Shown piece after piece: positions 51,112-61,897 of a stretch of 64,000 nucleotides of DNA. Location: the NCBI RefSeq assembly GCF_001425005.1, contig NZ_LMDB01000012.1, forward strand, positions 586,964 to 650,963, given 5' to 3'. This stretch comes from Duganella sp. Root336D2. Lineage in GTDB: Bacteria > Pseudomonadota > Gammaproteobacteria > Burkholderiales > Burkholderiaceae_D. The first letter of the stretch is position 1. Each line of letters begins with the position of its first letter. The notes under the pieces were generated by a model. That model was given only the letters and a program-made list of their open reading frames with translations, was not told where the DNA came from and did not search any database. A program made the translations under genes and the position numbers.

Positions 51112-52176
51112 ATGACGATCGCAGTCAAGAACATCAACAAGCGTTTCGGCGACTTCGTCGCACTGGACAATGTATCGCTCGATTTCCCGCAGGGCGAGCT
51201 GACCGCGCTGCTCGGCCCATCGGGCTGCGGCAAGACCACGCTGCTGCGCTGCATCGCCGGCCTGGAGCATCCCGATTCCGGCCAGGTGCTGCTGGAGGGC
51301 CAGGATGCCTCCGACCGCCACGTGCGCGAGCGCCAGGTGGGCTTCGTGTTCCAGCACTATGCGCTGTTCAAGCACATGACCGTGTTCGAGAACGTGGCCT
51401 TCGGCCTGCGTGTCAAGCCGCGCAAGGAGCGACCGTCGGAGGAGCAGATCCGCCGCAAGGTGAAAGAGCTGCTGGAACTGGTGCAGCTGGACTGGCTGGC
51501 CGACCGATATCCGCCGCAGCTCTCCGGCGGCCAACGCCAGCGTATCGCCCTGGCGCGCGCGCTGGCTGTTGAACCACGCGTGCTGCTGCTGGACGAACCG
51601 TTCGGTGCGCTGGACGCCAAGGTACGCAAGGAACTGCGCCGCTGGCTGCGCCGCCTGCACGACGAGCTGCACGTCACTTCGATCTTCGTGACCCACGACC
51701 AGGAAGAAGCGCTGGAAGTAGCCGACCGCGTGGTGCTGATGAACAAAGGCCATGTCGAGCAACTGGGTTCGCCGGATGAGGTGTACAACCGTCCTGCCTC
51801 GCCTTTCGTGTACGGCTTCCTCGGCAACGTCAACGTGTTCCACGGCCGCGTGCATGAAGGCGTGCTGGCCAGCGACGGCGTCGAATTCGATGTGGAAGGC
51901 CAGGGCAGCGGCAAGGGCACGGCTTACATCCGCCCGCATGACCTGGAAGTTGAGCGCTATGTGCAGGGCGCGGAAGGCATCGTGGTCAAGCTGCGCCGCG
52001 CGCATGCGATCGGCCCGCTGGCACATCTCGACCTGGAGCGCGCTGACAATGCCCAGATCATCGAGGCGACCATTTCCAACGAACGCTATATCCAACTTAA
52101 CCTGCAAGACGGCGAAACCCTGGTGGTGCGTCCCAAGCGCCTGCGCGTCTTCGTCGATGAAGGGGCACACGCATGA
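51112..52176 (+). CDS. cysA: Sulfate/thiosulfate ABC transporter ATPase CysA
   Basis: 354 residues. Walker [10 protein letters not shown], signature [15 protein letters not shown], Walker B '[15 protein letters not shown]', H-loop '[14 protein letters not shown]', and a C-terminal TOBE-like domain (about 250-354) that regulates transport. It energises the CysTW channel. Its last 4 bases overlap cysB (ATGA). Confidence 0.96.
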   Translation: MTIAVKNINKRFGDFVALDNVSLDFPQGELTALLGPSGCGKTTLLRCIAGLEHPDSGQVLLEGQDASDRHVRERQVGFVFQHYALFKHMTVFENVAFGLRVKPRKERPSEEQIRRKVKELLELVQLDWLADRYPPQLSGGQRQRIALARALAVEPRVLLLDEPFGALDAKVRKELRRWLRRLHDELHVTSIFVTHDQEEALEVADRVVLMNKGHVEQLGSPDEVYNRPASPFVYGFLGNVNVFHGRVHEGVLASDGVEFDVEGQGSGKGTAYIRPHDLEVERYVQGAEGIVVKLRRAHAIGPLAHLDLERADNAQIIEATISNERYIQLNLQDGETLVVRPKRLRVFVDEGAHA

Positions 52177-53105
52177 ACTTCCAGCAATTACGCTCCGTGC
52201 GCGAAGCTGCGCGCCGCAACTACAACCTGACCGAAGTGGCGAACGCGCTGTTCACCTCCCAGCCGGGCGTAAGCCGCCAGATTCGAGAGCTGGAAGACGA
52301 ACTTGGCGTCATCATTTTTGAACGTAACGGCAAGCGCCTGACCGGCCTGACCGAGCCTGGCAAGGGCATCCTGAAAATCGTCGACCGTTTGCTGGTGGAA
52401 GCGGAAAACCTGCAGCAGGCCAGCCTGGAGTTCACCGGCCAGAAAAGCGGCACGCTGACCATCGCGGCCACCCACACCCAGGCGCGCTATGCGCTGCCGA
52501 AGGCGGTTTCGCATTTCCGCAATGAGTTCCCGGACGTGCGCATCGCGCTGCAGCAAAGCGCCCCCGACCATATCGCGGAATGGGTCTTGTCGGGCAAGGC
52601 CGATATCGGCATCGCTACCGAAGGCCTGTCGCAATTCCCGGACCTGGTGTCCTTCCCGTGCTACCGCTGGAGCCACCTGGTGGTGGTGCCGGATGGCCAC
52701 CCGCTGCTGACGCGCTCCCCGATCCGCCTGGAAGACCTGGCCGAATATCCGCTGATCACCTACGACGTCGGCTTCACCGGCCGCGGCCACATCGACGCCG
52801 CCTTCGACAAGGCTGGCGTGCGCCCCGACATCGTGCTGACTGCCATGGATTCGGACGTGATCAAGCAATACGTGACGCTGGGCCTGGGCGTTGGGCTGGT
52901 GGCTTCCATGGCCTTCGACCATGGCCGCGACAAGGGCTTGCGCGCCATCGAGGCGTCGCACCTGTTCGCTGCAAATACAACAAGACTGGCCCTGCGCAAA
53001 GGAGCATACTTGCGCTCGTATGCCTACGAATTCATCACGCAGTTCGCCCCGGATTTGACGCGCAGCGACATCGAGCAGGCCTTGCAGGGAGGCGACCCCC
53101 TGTAA
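52173..53105 (+). CDS. cysB: CysB-like LysR regulator of sulfur assimilation
   Basis: 310 residues with an N-terminal winged helix (1-60, '[19 protein letters not shown]') and a C-terminal effector domain. CysB activates sulfate transport and reduction genes when cysteine is low, using O-acetylserine or N-acetylserine. It is the last gene of cysTWA-cysB, joined by an ATGA overlap, so it is co-expressed with the transporter it probably controls. Confidence 0.93.
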   Translation: MNFQQLRSVREAARRNYNLTEVANALFTSQPGVSRQIRELEDELGVIIFERNGKRLTGLTEPGKGILKIVDRLLVEAENLQQASLEFTGQKSGTLTIAATHTQARYALPKAVSHFRNEFPDVRIALQQSAPDHIAEWVLSGKADIGIATEGLSQFPDLVSFPCYRWSHLVVVPDGHPLLTRSPIRLEDLAEYPLITYDVGFTGRGHIDAAFDKAGVRPDIVLTAMDSDVIKQYVTLGLGVGLVASMAFDHGRDKGLRAIEASHLFAANTTRLALRKGAYLRSYAYEFITQFAPDLTRSDIEQALQGGDPL

Positions 53106-53121
53106 CCTTGAAGGAGGTTGT

Positions 53122-54822
53122 ATGGGTATCGGTAACTGGAAGATCGGCGTGCGCCTGGCCGCCGGATTGGGTCTTGCATTGGCCTTCATGGTTGGCATTG
53201 CCGTTACCGGCATCGTCAACCTGGGTAAGCTGAACGACGGCACCGAAGATATCGCCAGCGACAAGGTGCCGAAAGTAATCCTGGCTTACGAGGCGATCGG
53301 CGGCGTCAACGACATCGCGCGCGCCATGCGCAATGCAATGCTCTCAACTGACCCGGAAACGGTAAAGAAGGAGTTGAGACGCGTCGAGGACAGGAAAGCC
53401 GAGATTGATGGCAATCTCGATAAGCTTGCCAAATTGATTTCAGATGATGTGGACGCAGAAAGCAAGGCCAAACTCAAGGCGGTGCAGGAGGCGCGCGATC
53501 GCTACCTGGTCGTTCAGTCGACTTTCCTGCAAAAGTCCGCCGACGACAGCCAGCGCGAAGCGAACGTCAAATACCTGCTGACCGCAGTGCGCAAGGAGCA
53601 GACCGCTTACCTGGCCGCGCTGGGCGAACTGGTGAACTACCAGGCGGCCGCCGTGAACGCCGCCAGCGATGTCGCAGGCAAGGCCTACAGCAATTCCCGC
53701 GACGTGATGATCATACTGACCGCAGCGGCGGCCGCGCTGGCGGCATGGGTTGCATGGTGGGTCACGCGCAGCATCACCCAGCCGCTGAACCGCGCCGTTG
53801 ATGTGGCGGAGGCCGTGGCCGGCGGCGACCTGACGCAACGCATCGACGTTACCAGCCGCGATGAAACCGGCCAGCTTTTGCAGGCGCTGGCGAATATGAA
53901 CGACAGCCTGGCGCGCACCGTTGGCAAGGTGCGCTCCGGCTCGGACACTATCACCACCGCTTCCAACGAAATCGCCACCGGCAACCTGGACCTGTCCTCG
54001 CGCACCGAGCAGCAAGCCAGCTCGCTGGAGGAAACCGCTTCATCGATGGAGGAACTGACTTCCACCGTCCAGCAGAACGCAGAGAATGCACGCCAGGCCA
54101 CGCAGCTTGTGGTGACTGCTTCCGACTTTGCCACGCGCGGTGGCGCTGTTGTGGGGCAGGTGGTCAACACCATGGGGGCGATCAAGGAGTCGTCGAACAA
54201 GATCGTCGATATCATCGGCGTGATCGATGGCATCGCGTTCCAGACCAATATCCTGGCGCTGAATGCCGCCGTCGAAGCGGCACGCGCGGGCGAGCAGGGA
54301 AGGGGCTTTGCCGTGGTGGCGTCGGAAGTGCGCAACCTGGCGCAGCGCTCCGCCGCAGCGGCGAAAGAAATCAAGGAGCTGATCGGGCACTCGGTCGACA
54401 CAGTCGATGAAGGCGCGCGCCTCGTCGACCAGGCGGGGGAAACGATGGATGGCATCGTCAAGGCGGTGCAGCAAGTCAGTGACATCATGCAGCAGATCAG
54501 CGCCGCCAGCCAGGAGCAGAGCAGCGGCATCGCGCAGGTCAATCAGGCCATCGTCTCGATTGACGATGTGACGCAGCAGAATGCGGCGCTGGTCGAAGAA
54601 GCCGCGGCGGCTGCGCAATCGATGCGTGACCAGGCGGAAATGCTGGCCGAGGCGGTCAGTGTGTTCCGCCTGGCCGACCACCAGGCCGATGCGAAACGGC
54701 TGGCCGTGCGGGCAGTGGTGAAGGCGGCCACGCGACCGGCTGCAACTGCCGCCCCGCGGCTCGGCAAGCCTGCAGTGGCCGCAAAAACGGCCCGTGCGGA
54801 CAATGAGTGGGAAGAGTTCTGA
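53122..54822 (+). CDS. Methyl-accepting chemotaxis protein (MCP1)
   Basis: 566 residues: N-terminal transmembrane helix, a periplasmic 4-helix-bundle-like sensor (about 35-190), second transmembrane segment, HAMP (about 210-265), and the cytoplasmic signalling hairpin with the conserved tip '[20 protein letters not shown]' followed by [11 protein letters not shown]. The C-terminus is NEWEEF, which resembles the CheR/CheB tethering pentapeptide NWETF. AAGGAGG lies 4 bases before the ATG. Convergent with MCP2. Confidence 0.93.
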   Translation: MGIGNWKIGVRLAAGLGLALAFMVGIAVTGIVNLGKLNDGTEDIASDKVPKVILAYEAIGGVNDIARAMRNAMLSTDPETVKKELRRVEDRKAEIDGNLDKLAKLISDDVDAESKAKLKAVQEARDRYLVVQSTFLQKSADDSQREANVKYLLTAVRKEQTAYLAALGELVNYQAAAVNAASDVAGKAYSNSRDVMIILTAAAAALAAWVAWWVTRSITQPLNRAVDVAEAVAGGDLTQRIDVTSRDETGQLLQALANMNDSLARTVGKVRSGSDTITTASNEIATGNLDLSSRTEQQASSLEETASSMEELTSTVQQNAENARQATQLVVTASDFATRGGAVVGQVVNTMGAIKESSNKIVDIIGVIDGIAFQTNILALNAAVEAARAGEQGRGFAVVASEVRNLAQRSAAAAKEIKELIGHSVDTVDEGARLVDQAGETMDGIVKAVQQVSDIMQQISAASQEQSSGIAQVNQAIVSIDDVTQQNAALVEEAAAAAQSMRDQAEMLAEAVSVFRLADHQADAKRLAVRAVVKAATRPAATAAPRLGKPAVAAKTARADNEWEEF

Positions 54823-54842
54823 AGCGGCGCGGCTTGGAATTC

Positions 54843-56519
54843 TTACCAGCCGTCGCGGGTGCTGTTGGCAGCCAGCGCGGTGCGACGGGCCGCGGTTGCC
54901 GGAGCAGGCTGCATCGCGGCACGCGCAGCCAGGCGGGTGACGACGGCACTGCGGCGAGCCGGTTCAGCGGCGCCCGCTGCCGACAGCCGGAACACGCTGA
55001 CTGCTTGCGATAGCGAGCCCGCCTGCTCTTGCAATGCGCCGGCAGCAGCGGCAGCTTGTTCCACCAGTGCGGCATTTTGCTGGGTTGCGCTGTCCATCTG
55101 TACCACAGCCTGGTTGATCTGTTGCAGGCCCGCGCTTTGCTCGCCGCTGGCAGCTGAAATCTCGCCGATAATGTCCGTCACCTGCTGCACGCTGAGCACC
55201 ACCTCGGTCATGGTGCTGCCGGCCTGGTCGACCAGGCGGCTGCCTTCTTCCACTTGTGCCACCGAGTTGTCGATCAACTGTTTGATCTCCTTGGCGGCGG
55301 CGCCTGCTCGCTGGGCCAGGTTGCGTACTTCCGATGCGACGACTGCGAAGCCACGCCCCTGTTCTCCGGCGCGTGCAGCTTCCACCGCTGCGTTCAAGGC
55401 CAGGATGTTGGTCTGGAATGCGATGCCGTCGATGACCGAAATGATTTCCACGATCTTGTAGGCCGACTCGTTGATCGCGCTCATCTTATCGACCACTTGC
55501 GACACCACGGCACCGCCGCGCCGCGCCACTTGCGATGCATTGCCGGCCAACTGGTTGGCCTGCCTTGCATTGTCGGCATTCTGGCGCACGGTGGAAGTCA
55601 GTTCTTCCAATGAGGATGCAGTTTCTTCCAGCGAGCCTGCTTGCCGCTCGGTGCGTGCCGACAAGTCCACATTGCCGCTGGCGATTTCGGACGAAGCGGT
55701 GTTGATGGAGTCGGTAGCCTGACGCACATTGCCGACGATGCCGACCAGGCTGATGCTCATCTCGCGCAAGGCAGCCAGCAGCTTGCCGGTTTCATCTTGC
55801 GTATACACCTCGATCTGCTGCGTCAGGTCACCGGCTGCCACGCTCTCAGCGATCCGTATCGCGCGATTGAGCGGGATGGTAATGCTGCGCACCAGCCACC
55901 AGCCGATGCCTGCTGCGAGGGACAAGCCTCCTGCCAGGATGCCGATCACCATCAGGCGGAAGCTGGAGAAGCTGGCCTGGGATGTTTCGTACACCTGCTT
56001 GCCGATATCCTTCTGCAAATTGACCAGCTGGTTGATCACGTCGCGTACCGGCACGAAGCGTTCGCTCATTCGTCCATGCATTATGGATTTCATCTTCTCC
56101 ATGTCACCGGCGCGGGCGGCTGCCAGCGCAGGTTCCAGTCCCTGTTCGAGATAGGCGGAGTGGGCTGCGCTGAAGCGCTCCACCAATGCCTTTTCTTCCA
56201 CGGTCATCTGCGTGGCGATGTAGGCTTTCCAGATCGTGTTGGCCTGGGCGTGATCCTGCTCCACGCCCTTGACCATATCCGGCAGGGCGGCGGCATCACC
56301 GAGTGCCGCATTGGCCATTGCCAGCTGGTTGCGATTCATCGAGCGGATCATGTCCTGCAACTGCCCCAGCGCCACCAGGCGGTCCTCGTATACCGTCTGC
56401 AGGGAGGCATTCGAATTCGACAAGCTGGTAATGCCGGCAATGCCAATCACCGTCATCATGAGGGACAGGATGGCCAGGACAGTGACCAGGCGGGTTTTGA
56501 TAGTCAGGTTGTTCAGCAT
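54843..56519 (-). CDS. Methyl-accepting chemotaxis protein (MCP2)
   Basis: 558 residues from [11 protein letters not shown], with periplasmic 4-helix sensor, HAMP, and an intact signalling tip '[20 protein letters not shown]' then [11 protein letters not shown]. The start is set where the family's N-terminus begins; upstream in-frame codons add 37 residues. It lies 126 bp downstream of MCP3 on the same strand and shares its sensor architecture, so the pair probably arose by duplication. Confidence 0.92.
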   Translation of the reverse strand: MLNNLTIKTRLVTVLAILSLMMTVIGIAGITSLSNSNASLQTVYEDRLVALGQLQDMIRSMNRNQLAMANAALGDAAALPDMVKGVEQDHAQANTIWKAYIATQMTVEEKALVERFSAAHSAYLEQGLEPALAAARAGDMEKMKSIMHGRMSERFVPVRDVINQLVNLQKDIGKQVYETSQASFSSFRLMVIGILAGGLSLAAGIGWWLVRSITIPLNRAIRIAESVAAGDLTQQIEVYTQDETGKLLAALREMSISLVGIVGNVRQATDSINTASSEIASGNVDLSARTERQAGSLEETASSLEELTSTVRQNADNARQANQLAGNASQVARRGGAVVSQVVDKMSAINESAYKIVEIISVIDGIAFQTNILALNAAVEAARAGEQGRGFAVVASEVRNLAQRAGAAAKEIKQLIDNSVAQVEEGSRLVDQAGSTMTEVVLSVQQVTDIIGEISAASGEQSAGLQQINQAVVQMDSATQQNAALVEQAAAAAGALQEQAGSLSQAVSVFRLSAAGAAEPARRSAVVTRLAARAAMQPAPATAARRTALAANSTRDGW

Positions 56520-56645
56520 GTACGGCTCCAGCCCGCGCGTACGCGCAAGCAAACGGCTTTGGTGGGATAGGAGGCCGCGAGGGTGGGGCGGCGTTTGGAC
56601 AGGGCTGGCTGGGGCCGGCGAGGCGGACACCCTGGAAACCCGATG

Positions 56646-58271
56646 CTAGCAATAAGGTTTTAACGAAGCAAGTGAGAATTGGTGAGATTGTGGTTTATTC
56701 GCCGCCTGCACCGCTCCGCCGCATTGGGGTGCCAGGCGGAATACGCGCACTGCCTTGGCAAGGGCACAAGCCTGCTGCTGCATCGATGCGGCAGCGGCGG
56801 CGGCCTGCTCGACCAGCGCGGCGTTATGCTGCGTGGCCGCATCCATTTGCAGCATTGCTTCGCTGACCTGGCCGATGCCCATGCTTTGTTCGTGGCTGGC
56901 GGCAGTGATCTCATTGATAATGCCGCTGACGCGATGCACCGCCTGCACCACCTCATTCATGGTCGTGCCGGCCTGGTGCACCAGGGTGCTGCCAGCATTG
57001 ACCTGCTGCATCGAGTGATCGATCAATTGCCTGATTTCCTGCGCGGCTGCCGCGGCGCGCTGCGCCAGGCCGCGTACCTCGCTCGCGACCATGGCGCAAC
57101 CTTCAGGGCTTGCACCGCCGGCGCGCTGGGCTTCGGCAGAGGCATCCATCGCCAGGCGACCGGTCTGGGTGGCTATGCCGTCGATCACGCCGATGATGTC
57201 GGCCATCCTGAGCGAGGAGGCGTTGATGGCATCCATCTTTTCCACCGCCTGGAACACTGCGGCGCCGCCGCGTGTCGCCAGGTTCGCTGCACCTTGCGCC
57301 AGCAGGTTCACCTGGCGGGCATTGTCGGCATTCCGGCGCACAGTGCAGGTCAGCTCCTCCATCGACAAGGCGGTTTCCTCCAGTGCGCTGGCCTGTTTCT
57401 CGATACGGTGCGACAGGTCAAGGTCATCGTCGGCAATGTGCGCGGATGCGGCATGCAGGGTTTCGGTAGCCTGCCTAACGTTGCCGACCATGCCGGCCAG
57501 GCTCGAGTTCATTTCCTTCAGCGCCGCCAGCAACTGGCCGGTCTCATCGTTCGCAGTGATTTCAATCTGCTGCGTCAGGTCACCTCGGGCGACGGCCTGG
57601 GCAATGGCGACCGCACGATTGAGCGGCTGCGTGATGCTGCGCACCAGCCACCAGCCGATGATGGTGGCGAGAATGAGGCCGGCCGCCAGCAATCCAATGA
57701 CCAGCTGGTGCTGGCTGGCGTATTTGTCTTCCGATGCGAAGTACTGCATTCTGCCGCGTTCGAGCTGATAGGCGATCAGCTTTTCCATTTCGATGCGAAG
57801 CTTGGGGAACATATGCTCTACCGGACCATCCACCAGGATGCGCATGGCGTCGATATCGCCTGCTTTGGCGGCGGCCAGTGCAGGCGCCAGGGCGTCGAGC
57901 ATGAAGTGCCTGCGGGCGGCCTCGAAGCGTTCCGCCATTTCCCTTTCTTGCTCCGTGACGAAGGTTTCGCTGTATTCCTGCCACAGTTTGCTGGCATGGT
58001 CCCGGTCCTGTTCGACTTGATCGATCATTGCGGGCAAATCCGGTAGATCGGCATTCGCGGCGCGAACAATGACGAGCTGGTTGCGTAGCATGAGGCGCAT
58101 CATCCCGTCGAGGTGACCGAGTGCCAGCAGGCGCTCCTGGTAGACGGTGCGCAAGGTATTGTGGGTTTGGCCAAGGCTTGCCAGGCCAACGCAGCCTACT
58201 GCAAGCAGCAGCACGGATAGCATGGTCAGGACGGCAATAAGCCGCGCCCTGATGGTCAGGTTTTTGAGCAT
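56646..58271 (-). CDS. Methyl-accepting chemotaxis-like protein with degenerate signalling tip (MCP3)
   Basis: 541 residues from MLKNLTIRARL. The sensor, HAMP and flanking hairpin are recognisable and similar to MCP2, but the kinase-control tip (about residues 363-400) reads GIATQTGRLAMDASAEAQRA then GGASPEGCAMVA instead of [20 protein letters not shown] then [11 protein letters not shown]. The invariant asparagines, the second half of the tip and the RGFAVVA segment are changed, with one inserted residue. CheA/CheW contact is therefore doubtful. The frame is otherwise open and no stop is present. Confidence 0.9.
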   Translation of the reverse strand: MLKNLTIRARLIAVLTMLSVLLLAVGCVGLASLGQTHNTLRTVYQERLLALGHLDGMMRLMLRNQLVIVRAANADLPDLPAMIDQVEQDRDHASKLWQEYSETFVTEQEREMAERFEAARRHFMLDALAPALAAAKAGDIDAMRILVDGPVEHMFPKLRIEMEKLIAYQLERGRMQYFASEDKYASQHQLVIGLLAAGLILATIIGWWLVRSITQPLNRAVAIAQAVARGDLTQQIEITANDETGQLLAALKEMNSSLAGMVGNVRQATETLHAASAHIADDDLDLSHRIEKQASALEETALSMEELTCTVRRNADNARQVNLLAQGAANLATRGGAAVFQAVEKMDAINASSLRMADIIGVIDGIATQTGRLAMDASAEAQRAGGASPEGCAMVASEVRGLAQRAAAAAQEIRQLIDHSMQQVNAGSTLVHQAGTTMNEVVQAVHRVSGIINEITAASHEQSMGIGQVSEAMLQMDAATQHNAALVEQAAAAAASMQQQACALAKAVRVFRLAPQCGGAVQAANKPQSHQFSLASLKPYC

Positions 58272-58433
58272 GTCGGTTTTTCGAGGAAGATTGCCAAGGC
58301 CGCGGGGAGGTGGCGGCGAAGAATCAGGAAAGACATGGCCCGTGAGAGCGGGCAACCTGAGTGGGGAATAGTATCAACAACGTTCCCATACAGCAATTGG
58401 ATAGATGGTCAGGCGCGCACCTGACCTTATCGG

Positions 58434-59480
58434 TTACTGCCCGGGGTTGGGCAGTTTGGCGTGAATTGCGTCGACTGCTGCCACAACCTCCGGCGACAGG
58501 CGCACATCGAAGGCATCGATGTTCTGTTTGAGCTGCGCCAGCGTGGTGGCGCCGATGATGGTGGAGGCGATGAACCAGCGAGAATAGCACCAGGCCAGTG
58601 CGAGCTGGGTTGGCGTCATCCCGTTGTCGCGCGCCAGTTTGGCGTACTGCGCCACCGCATCCAGTACGCCCGGACGCAGGTAGCGCGGGCTCCAGGTTGG
58701 CGGGAAGATCGTCAGGCGGCCGTGCGCCTTGGGATCGTCGTGATACTTGGCCGTGAGCTGGCCGAACGCCAGCGGGCTATATGCCATCAGGCTTACTTGC
58801 TCGCGGAAGCAGGTCTCGTCCAGGAAGCTGGTTTCGAAATGGCGCGCCGTCAGGTTGTACAGGTTCTGGATGGTGGCTATGCGCGGCAGGCCCTTCATTT
58901 CGGCCTGCTTGACGAATTCGGCCACGCCCCAGCTGCTTTCGTTCGATACGCCGATGTGGCGGATCTTGCCTTCCCTGATCAAGTCGCCCAGCACGGCCAG
59001 CGATTCTTCGATGGCGATGCTGTGGCGTTCCTTCTCAGGATCGAACTGGCTGGCGCCGAAGATCGGCACATTGCGGCTCGGCCAATGCAACTGGTACAGG
59101 TCGATGTATTCCGTCTGCAATCGTTGCAGGCTGGTCTCCACCGCAGCGCGGATATTGGCCGCATTGTGGTTGCTCTTGCCTTTGCGGATCCAGTGCATAT
59201 ACGGATTGGGTCCGGCGACCTTGGTTGCCAGCACCACGTCGGCGCGGCGGCCGGACTTTTTCAGCCACGTGCCGATGAAGCGTTCGGTATCACCCTGGGT
59301 TGCAGCGGACGGCATCACCGGATACAGCTCGGCGGTGTCGATGAAATTGATGCCGCGCTCCAGCGCATAATCGAGCTGGGCGTGCGCATCGGCTTCGGTG
59401 TTCTGCTGGCCGAAAGTCATCGTGCCGAGGCAGATCTTGCTGACCTTCAGGTCGCTGCGGCCGAGGGTGATCTTCTGCAT
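58434..59480 (-). CDS. Aldo/keto reductase, Tas-like
   Basis: 348 residues. The AKR tetrad is visible: Asp and Tyr in 'FIDTAELYPV', Lys in LATKVAG, and His in YQLHW. The insertion and the 'FGASQFDPEKERHSIAIEE' segment match the E. coli Tas/NADP-dependent type. Substrate unknown. It is 2 bp from pyrD on the same strand and likely co-transcribed. The start at 59480 (MQKITLGRSDL) is the family N-terminus; an upstream frame adds 9 residues. Confidence 0.9.
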   Translation of the reverse strand: MQKITLGRSDLKVSKICLGTMTFGQQNTEADAHAQLDYALERGINFIDTAELYPVMPSAATQGDTERFIGTWLKKSGRRADVVLATKVAGPNPYMHWIRKGKSNHNAANIRAAVETSLQRLQTEYIDLYQLHWPSRNVPIFGASQFDPEKERHSIAIEESLAVLGDLIREGKIRHIGVSNESSWGVAEFVKQAEMKGLPRIATIQNLYNLTARHFETSFLDETCFREQVSLMAYSPLAFGQLTAKYHDDPKAHGRLTIFPPTWSPRYLRPGVLDAVAQYAKLARDNGMTPTQLALAWCYSRWFIASTIIGATTLAQLKQNIDAFDVRLSPEVVAAVDAIHAKLPNPGQ

Positions 59481-59482
59481 GC

Positions 59483-60523
59483 TTAGCCCCGCAGCGCGTC
59501 GGCGCAATCGCGCACCAGCGCCGGGCCGGCGTAAATCAGGCCGGAGTAGAGCTGCACCAGCTGTGCGCCGGCTTCGATCTTGGCCTTGGCATCCTTGCCC
59601 TGCATGATGCCGCCGACGCCGATGATCGGCAGCGCATCGCCCAGTTCCGCTTTGAGCAGGCGAATCACATTGTTCGACAGTTCGAATACGGGCGCACCCG
59701 ACAGGCCGCCGGCTTCGGCGCCGTGCTGCATGCCTTCCACCGCGGTGCGGCTCAGGGTGGTGTTGGTGGCGATCACGCCGTCGATTTTGTGGCGCAGCAG
59801 GGCGTCGGCAATGTTCTTCACCTGGTCGCCATCCATGTCCGGCGCGATCTTCAGGGTCATCGGCACGTAGCGCTTGTGCTGGTCGGCCAAGCGCAGCTGC
59901 GCTTGCTTCAGTTGCGACAGCAGGCCATCCACCTCCGATGCGCCCTGGAGCTGGCGCAGGTTCTTGGTGTTGGGCGAGGAGATGTTGACGGTCACGTAGC
60001 TGGCGTACGGGTAGACCTTGTCCAGGCAGTGCAGGTAGTCGTCGACGGCGCGCTCGATTGGCGTATCGGCGTTCTTGCCGATATTCAGGCCCAGCACGCC
60101 CTCGCGGTTCTGGTAGAAGCGCGACGACTGCACATTGGCCACGAAGGCGTCGACGCCGCCGTTATTGAAGCCCATACGGTTGATGATGCCGTGCGCCGCA
60201 GGCAGGCGGAACATGCGCGGCTTCGGGTTGCCCGCTTGTGCGCGCGGGGTCACCGTGCCCACTTCGATCGAGCCGAAGCCCAGGTCGGCCAACGCATCGA
60301 TGAAGGCGCCATCCTTGTCCAGGCCAGCAGCCAGGCCGACCGGGTTGCGGAATGTCAGGCCCATGACGGTGCGCGGGTCGTCCTTCGGGCGGCGCACCAT
60401 GACGCGCGTCAGGCCCAGGGCAGACAGGCGCTTCAGTGCCGGCAGGGTGAAATGGTGGGCGGATTCGGCATCCATCGAGAACAGGATGGGGCGGGCCAGG
60501 GAGTACAGGAATTTATCGGACAT
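59483..60523 (-). CDS. pyrD: Dihydroorotate dehydrogenase (quinone), class 2
   Basis: 346 residues. Membrane-associated flavin enzyme of pyrimidine synthesis that oxidises dihydroorotate with quinone. The class 2 N-terminal helix ([17 protein letters not shown]), the FMN region '[20 protein letters not shown]', the catalytic Ser in VNISSPNTK, and '[19 protein letters not shown]' are all present. The start at 60523 is chosen from the family N-terminus. Divergent from the M20 gene with 60 bp between. Confidence 0.96.
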   Translation of the reverse strand: MSDKFLYSLARPILFSMDAESAHHFTLPALKRLSALGLTRVMVRRPKDDPRTVMGLTFRNPVGLAAGLDKDGAFIDALADLGFGSIEVGTVTPRAQAGNPKPRMFRLPAAHGIINRMGFNNGGVDAFVANVQSSRFYQNREGVLGLNIGKNADTPIERAVDDYLHCLDKVYPYASYVTVNISSPNTKNLRQLQGASEVDGLLSQLKQAQLRLADQHKRYVPMTLKIAPDMDGDQVKNIADALLRHKIDGVIATNTTLSRTAVEGMQHGAEAGGLSGAPVFELSNNVIRLLKAELGDALPIIGVGGIMQGKDAKAKIEAGAQLVQLYSGLIYAGPALVRDCADALRG

Positions 60524-60583
60524 TGTGGGGAGCTTTGGTGTATTTTTGTAGCATTTTACACTGCGCCCCCTGGAGGACCTTCC

Positions 60584-61897
60584 GTGATCAAGCCTGGACT
60601 TGCCTTGCTGGCCTGCCTTTCCCTGCCTGCCGTCGCCGCCGAAAACCAGCTTTCCGCCGCCATTGCGCGCGACTATAAAACCAGCCTGGAGCCCTTGTTC
60701 AACCACTTGCATGCCAATCCGGAGCTGTCCTATATGGAGGTGCAGACGGCCGCGCGCATGGCCAGGGAATTGCGTGCAGCCGGTTTCGAGGTGACGGAAG
60801 GCGTCGGCAAGACCGGCCTGGTGGCCATCCTGCGCAATGGCAAAGGCCCGACTGTGATGGTGCGCGCCGACATGGACGCGCTGCCGGTGGAAGAGAAGTC
60901 GGACGCGCCGCACGCCTCCAGGGTCAAGGTGAAGGATTTGAGCGGCAACTTGGTGCCGGTGATGCATGCCTGCGGCCACGACGTCCACATGACCAGTCTG
61001 GTCGGCACCGCGCACCAGATGGCGGCCCGCCAGGGCGACTGGAAGGGCACCCTGATGCTGGTTGGACAGCCAGCCGAGGAACGTACCGGCGGCGCGCTCG
61101 ATATGATGGCCGACGGTATCTACAAGCGTTTCGGCAAACCCGATTACGCGCTGTCGCTGCACGTTGGCGCCGATATCGAAGCCGGCAGGATTGAAGCCGG
61201 CGAAGCGCCGTTCTCCGGAGCCGACCTGATGGAAATCGTGGTGCACGGCATCGGCACCCACGGCGCCAGCCCGCATACCGGCAAGGACCCGGTCGTTATC
61301 GCCTCGCAGATTGTGCTGGCGCTGCAAACGGTCGTCACGCGCGACATCGCACCGCGCGAAGCCGCCTTGATTACCGTGGGCTCCTTCCATGCCGGCACCA
61401 AGGGTAATGTGATCAGCGATACCGCGCGCCTGGAGTTGACGGTGCGTTCGGAAAGCGACGAGACGCGCGCCAAGCTGCTGGAGGGTATCAAGCGGGTGGC
61501 CGAGCACACCGCACGCGCTGCCGGCGTACCGGAAGACAAGCTGCCGGAGATCCGCCATACCGACCGTCCGGTGCCGCCAACGCTGAACGACAAGGCCATG
61601 CTGCAGCGCCTGCGCAGCGTATGGTCAAGCAAGCTGGGTGAGGGAATCTTCGACAAGGGCTACCAGCGTGGCAGCATGGTCGGCGAAGACTATGCCCACT
61701 TCATTTATGGCCAGGGCATCCCGAGCGTGTATTTCATGATCGGCGGCACCCCGCCGGCGCTGGTGGAAGCGGCGCGCGCCGGCAAAGCCTCAATTGCGTA
61801 CAACCATAGCCCGCTGTTCCGCGCCGATGCGGAGAAGTCGATCCAGACCGGGGTGCTGGCCACTACGGTTGCGCTGCTGGACCTGATGAAGAAGTAA
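60584..61897 (+). CDS. Secreted M20-family amidohydrolase
   Basis: 437 residues from a GTG at 60584, preceded by TGGAGGA 6 bases upstream. Signal peptide [20 protein letters not shown]. Metal-binding and catalytic motifs of the M20D/AbgB-like amidohydrolases are present: [24 protein letters not shown], and a C-terminal His in '[10 protein letters not shown]'. Such enzymes cleave N-acyl or peptide amides. The signal peptide sets it apart from the usual cytosolic members. Its 3' end overlaps the convergent bpt gene by 35 bp. Confidence 0.9.
   Translation: MIKPGLALLACLSLPAVAAENQLSAAIARDYKTSLEPLFNHLHANPELSYMEVQTAARMARELRAAGFEVTEGVGKTGLVAILRNGKGPTVMVRADMDALPVEEKSDAPHASRVKVKDLSGNLVPVMHACGHDVHMTSLVGTAHQMAARQGDWKGTLMLVGQPAEERTGGALDMMADGIYKRFGKPDYALSLHVGADIEAGRIEAGEAPFSGADLMEIVVHGIGTHGASPHTGKDPVVIASQIVLALQTVVTRDIAPREAALITVGSFHAGTKGNVISDTARLELTVRSESDETRAKLLEGIKRVAEHTARAAGVPEDKLPEIRHTDRPVPPTLNDKAMLQRLRSVWSSKLGEGIFDKGYQRGSMVGEDYAHFIYGQGIPSVYFMIGGTPPALVEAARAGKASIAYNHSPLFRADAEKSIQTGVLATTVALLDLMKK

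Noticed and set aside
59723..60583. An N-terminal extension of the M20 protein overlapping pyrD
   Set aside because: The extension is antisense to pyrD; the GTG at 60584 has a good ribosome site and gives a clean signal peptide.
60524..61558. A long N-terminal extension of PyrD antisense to the M20 gene
   Set aside because: The PyrD family N-terminus is at 60523 and the extension has no similarity.
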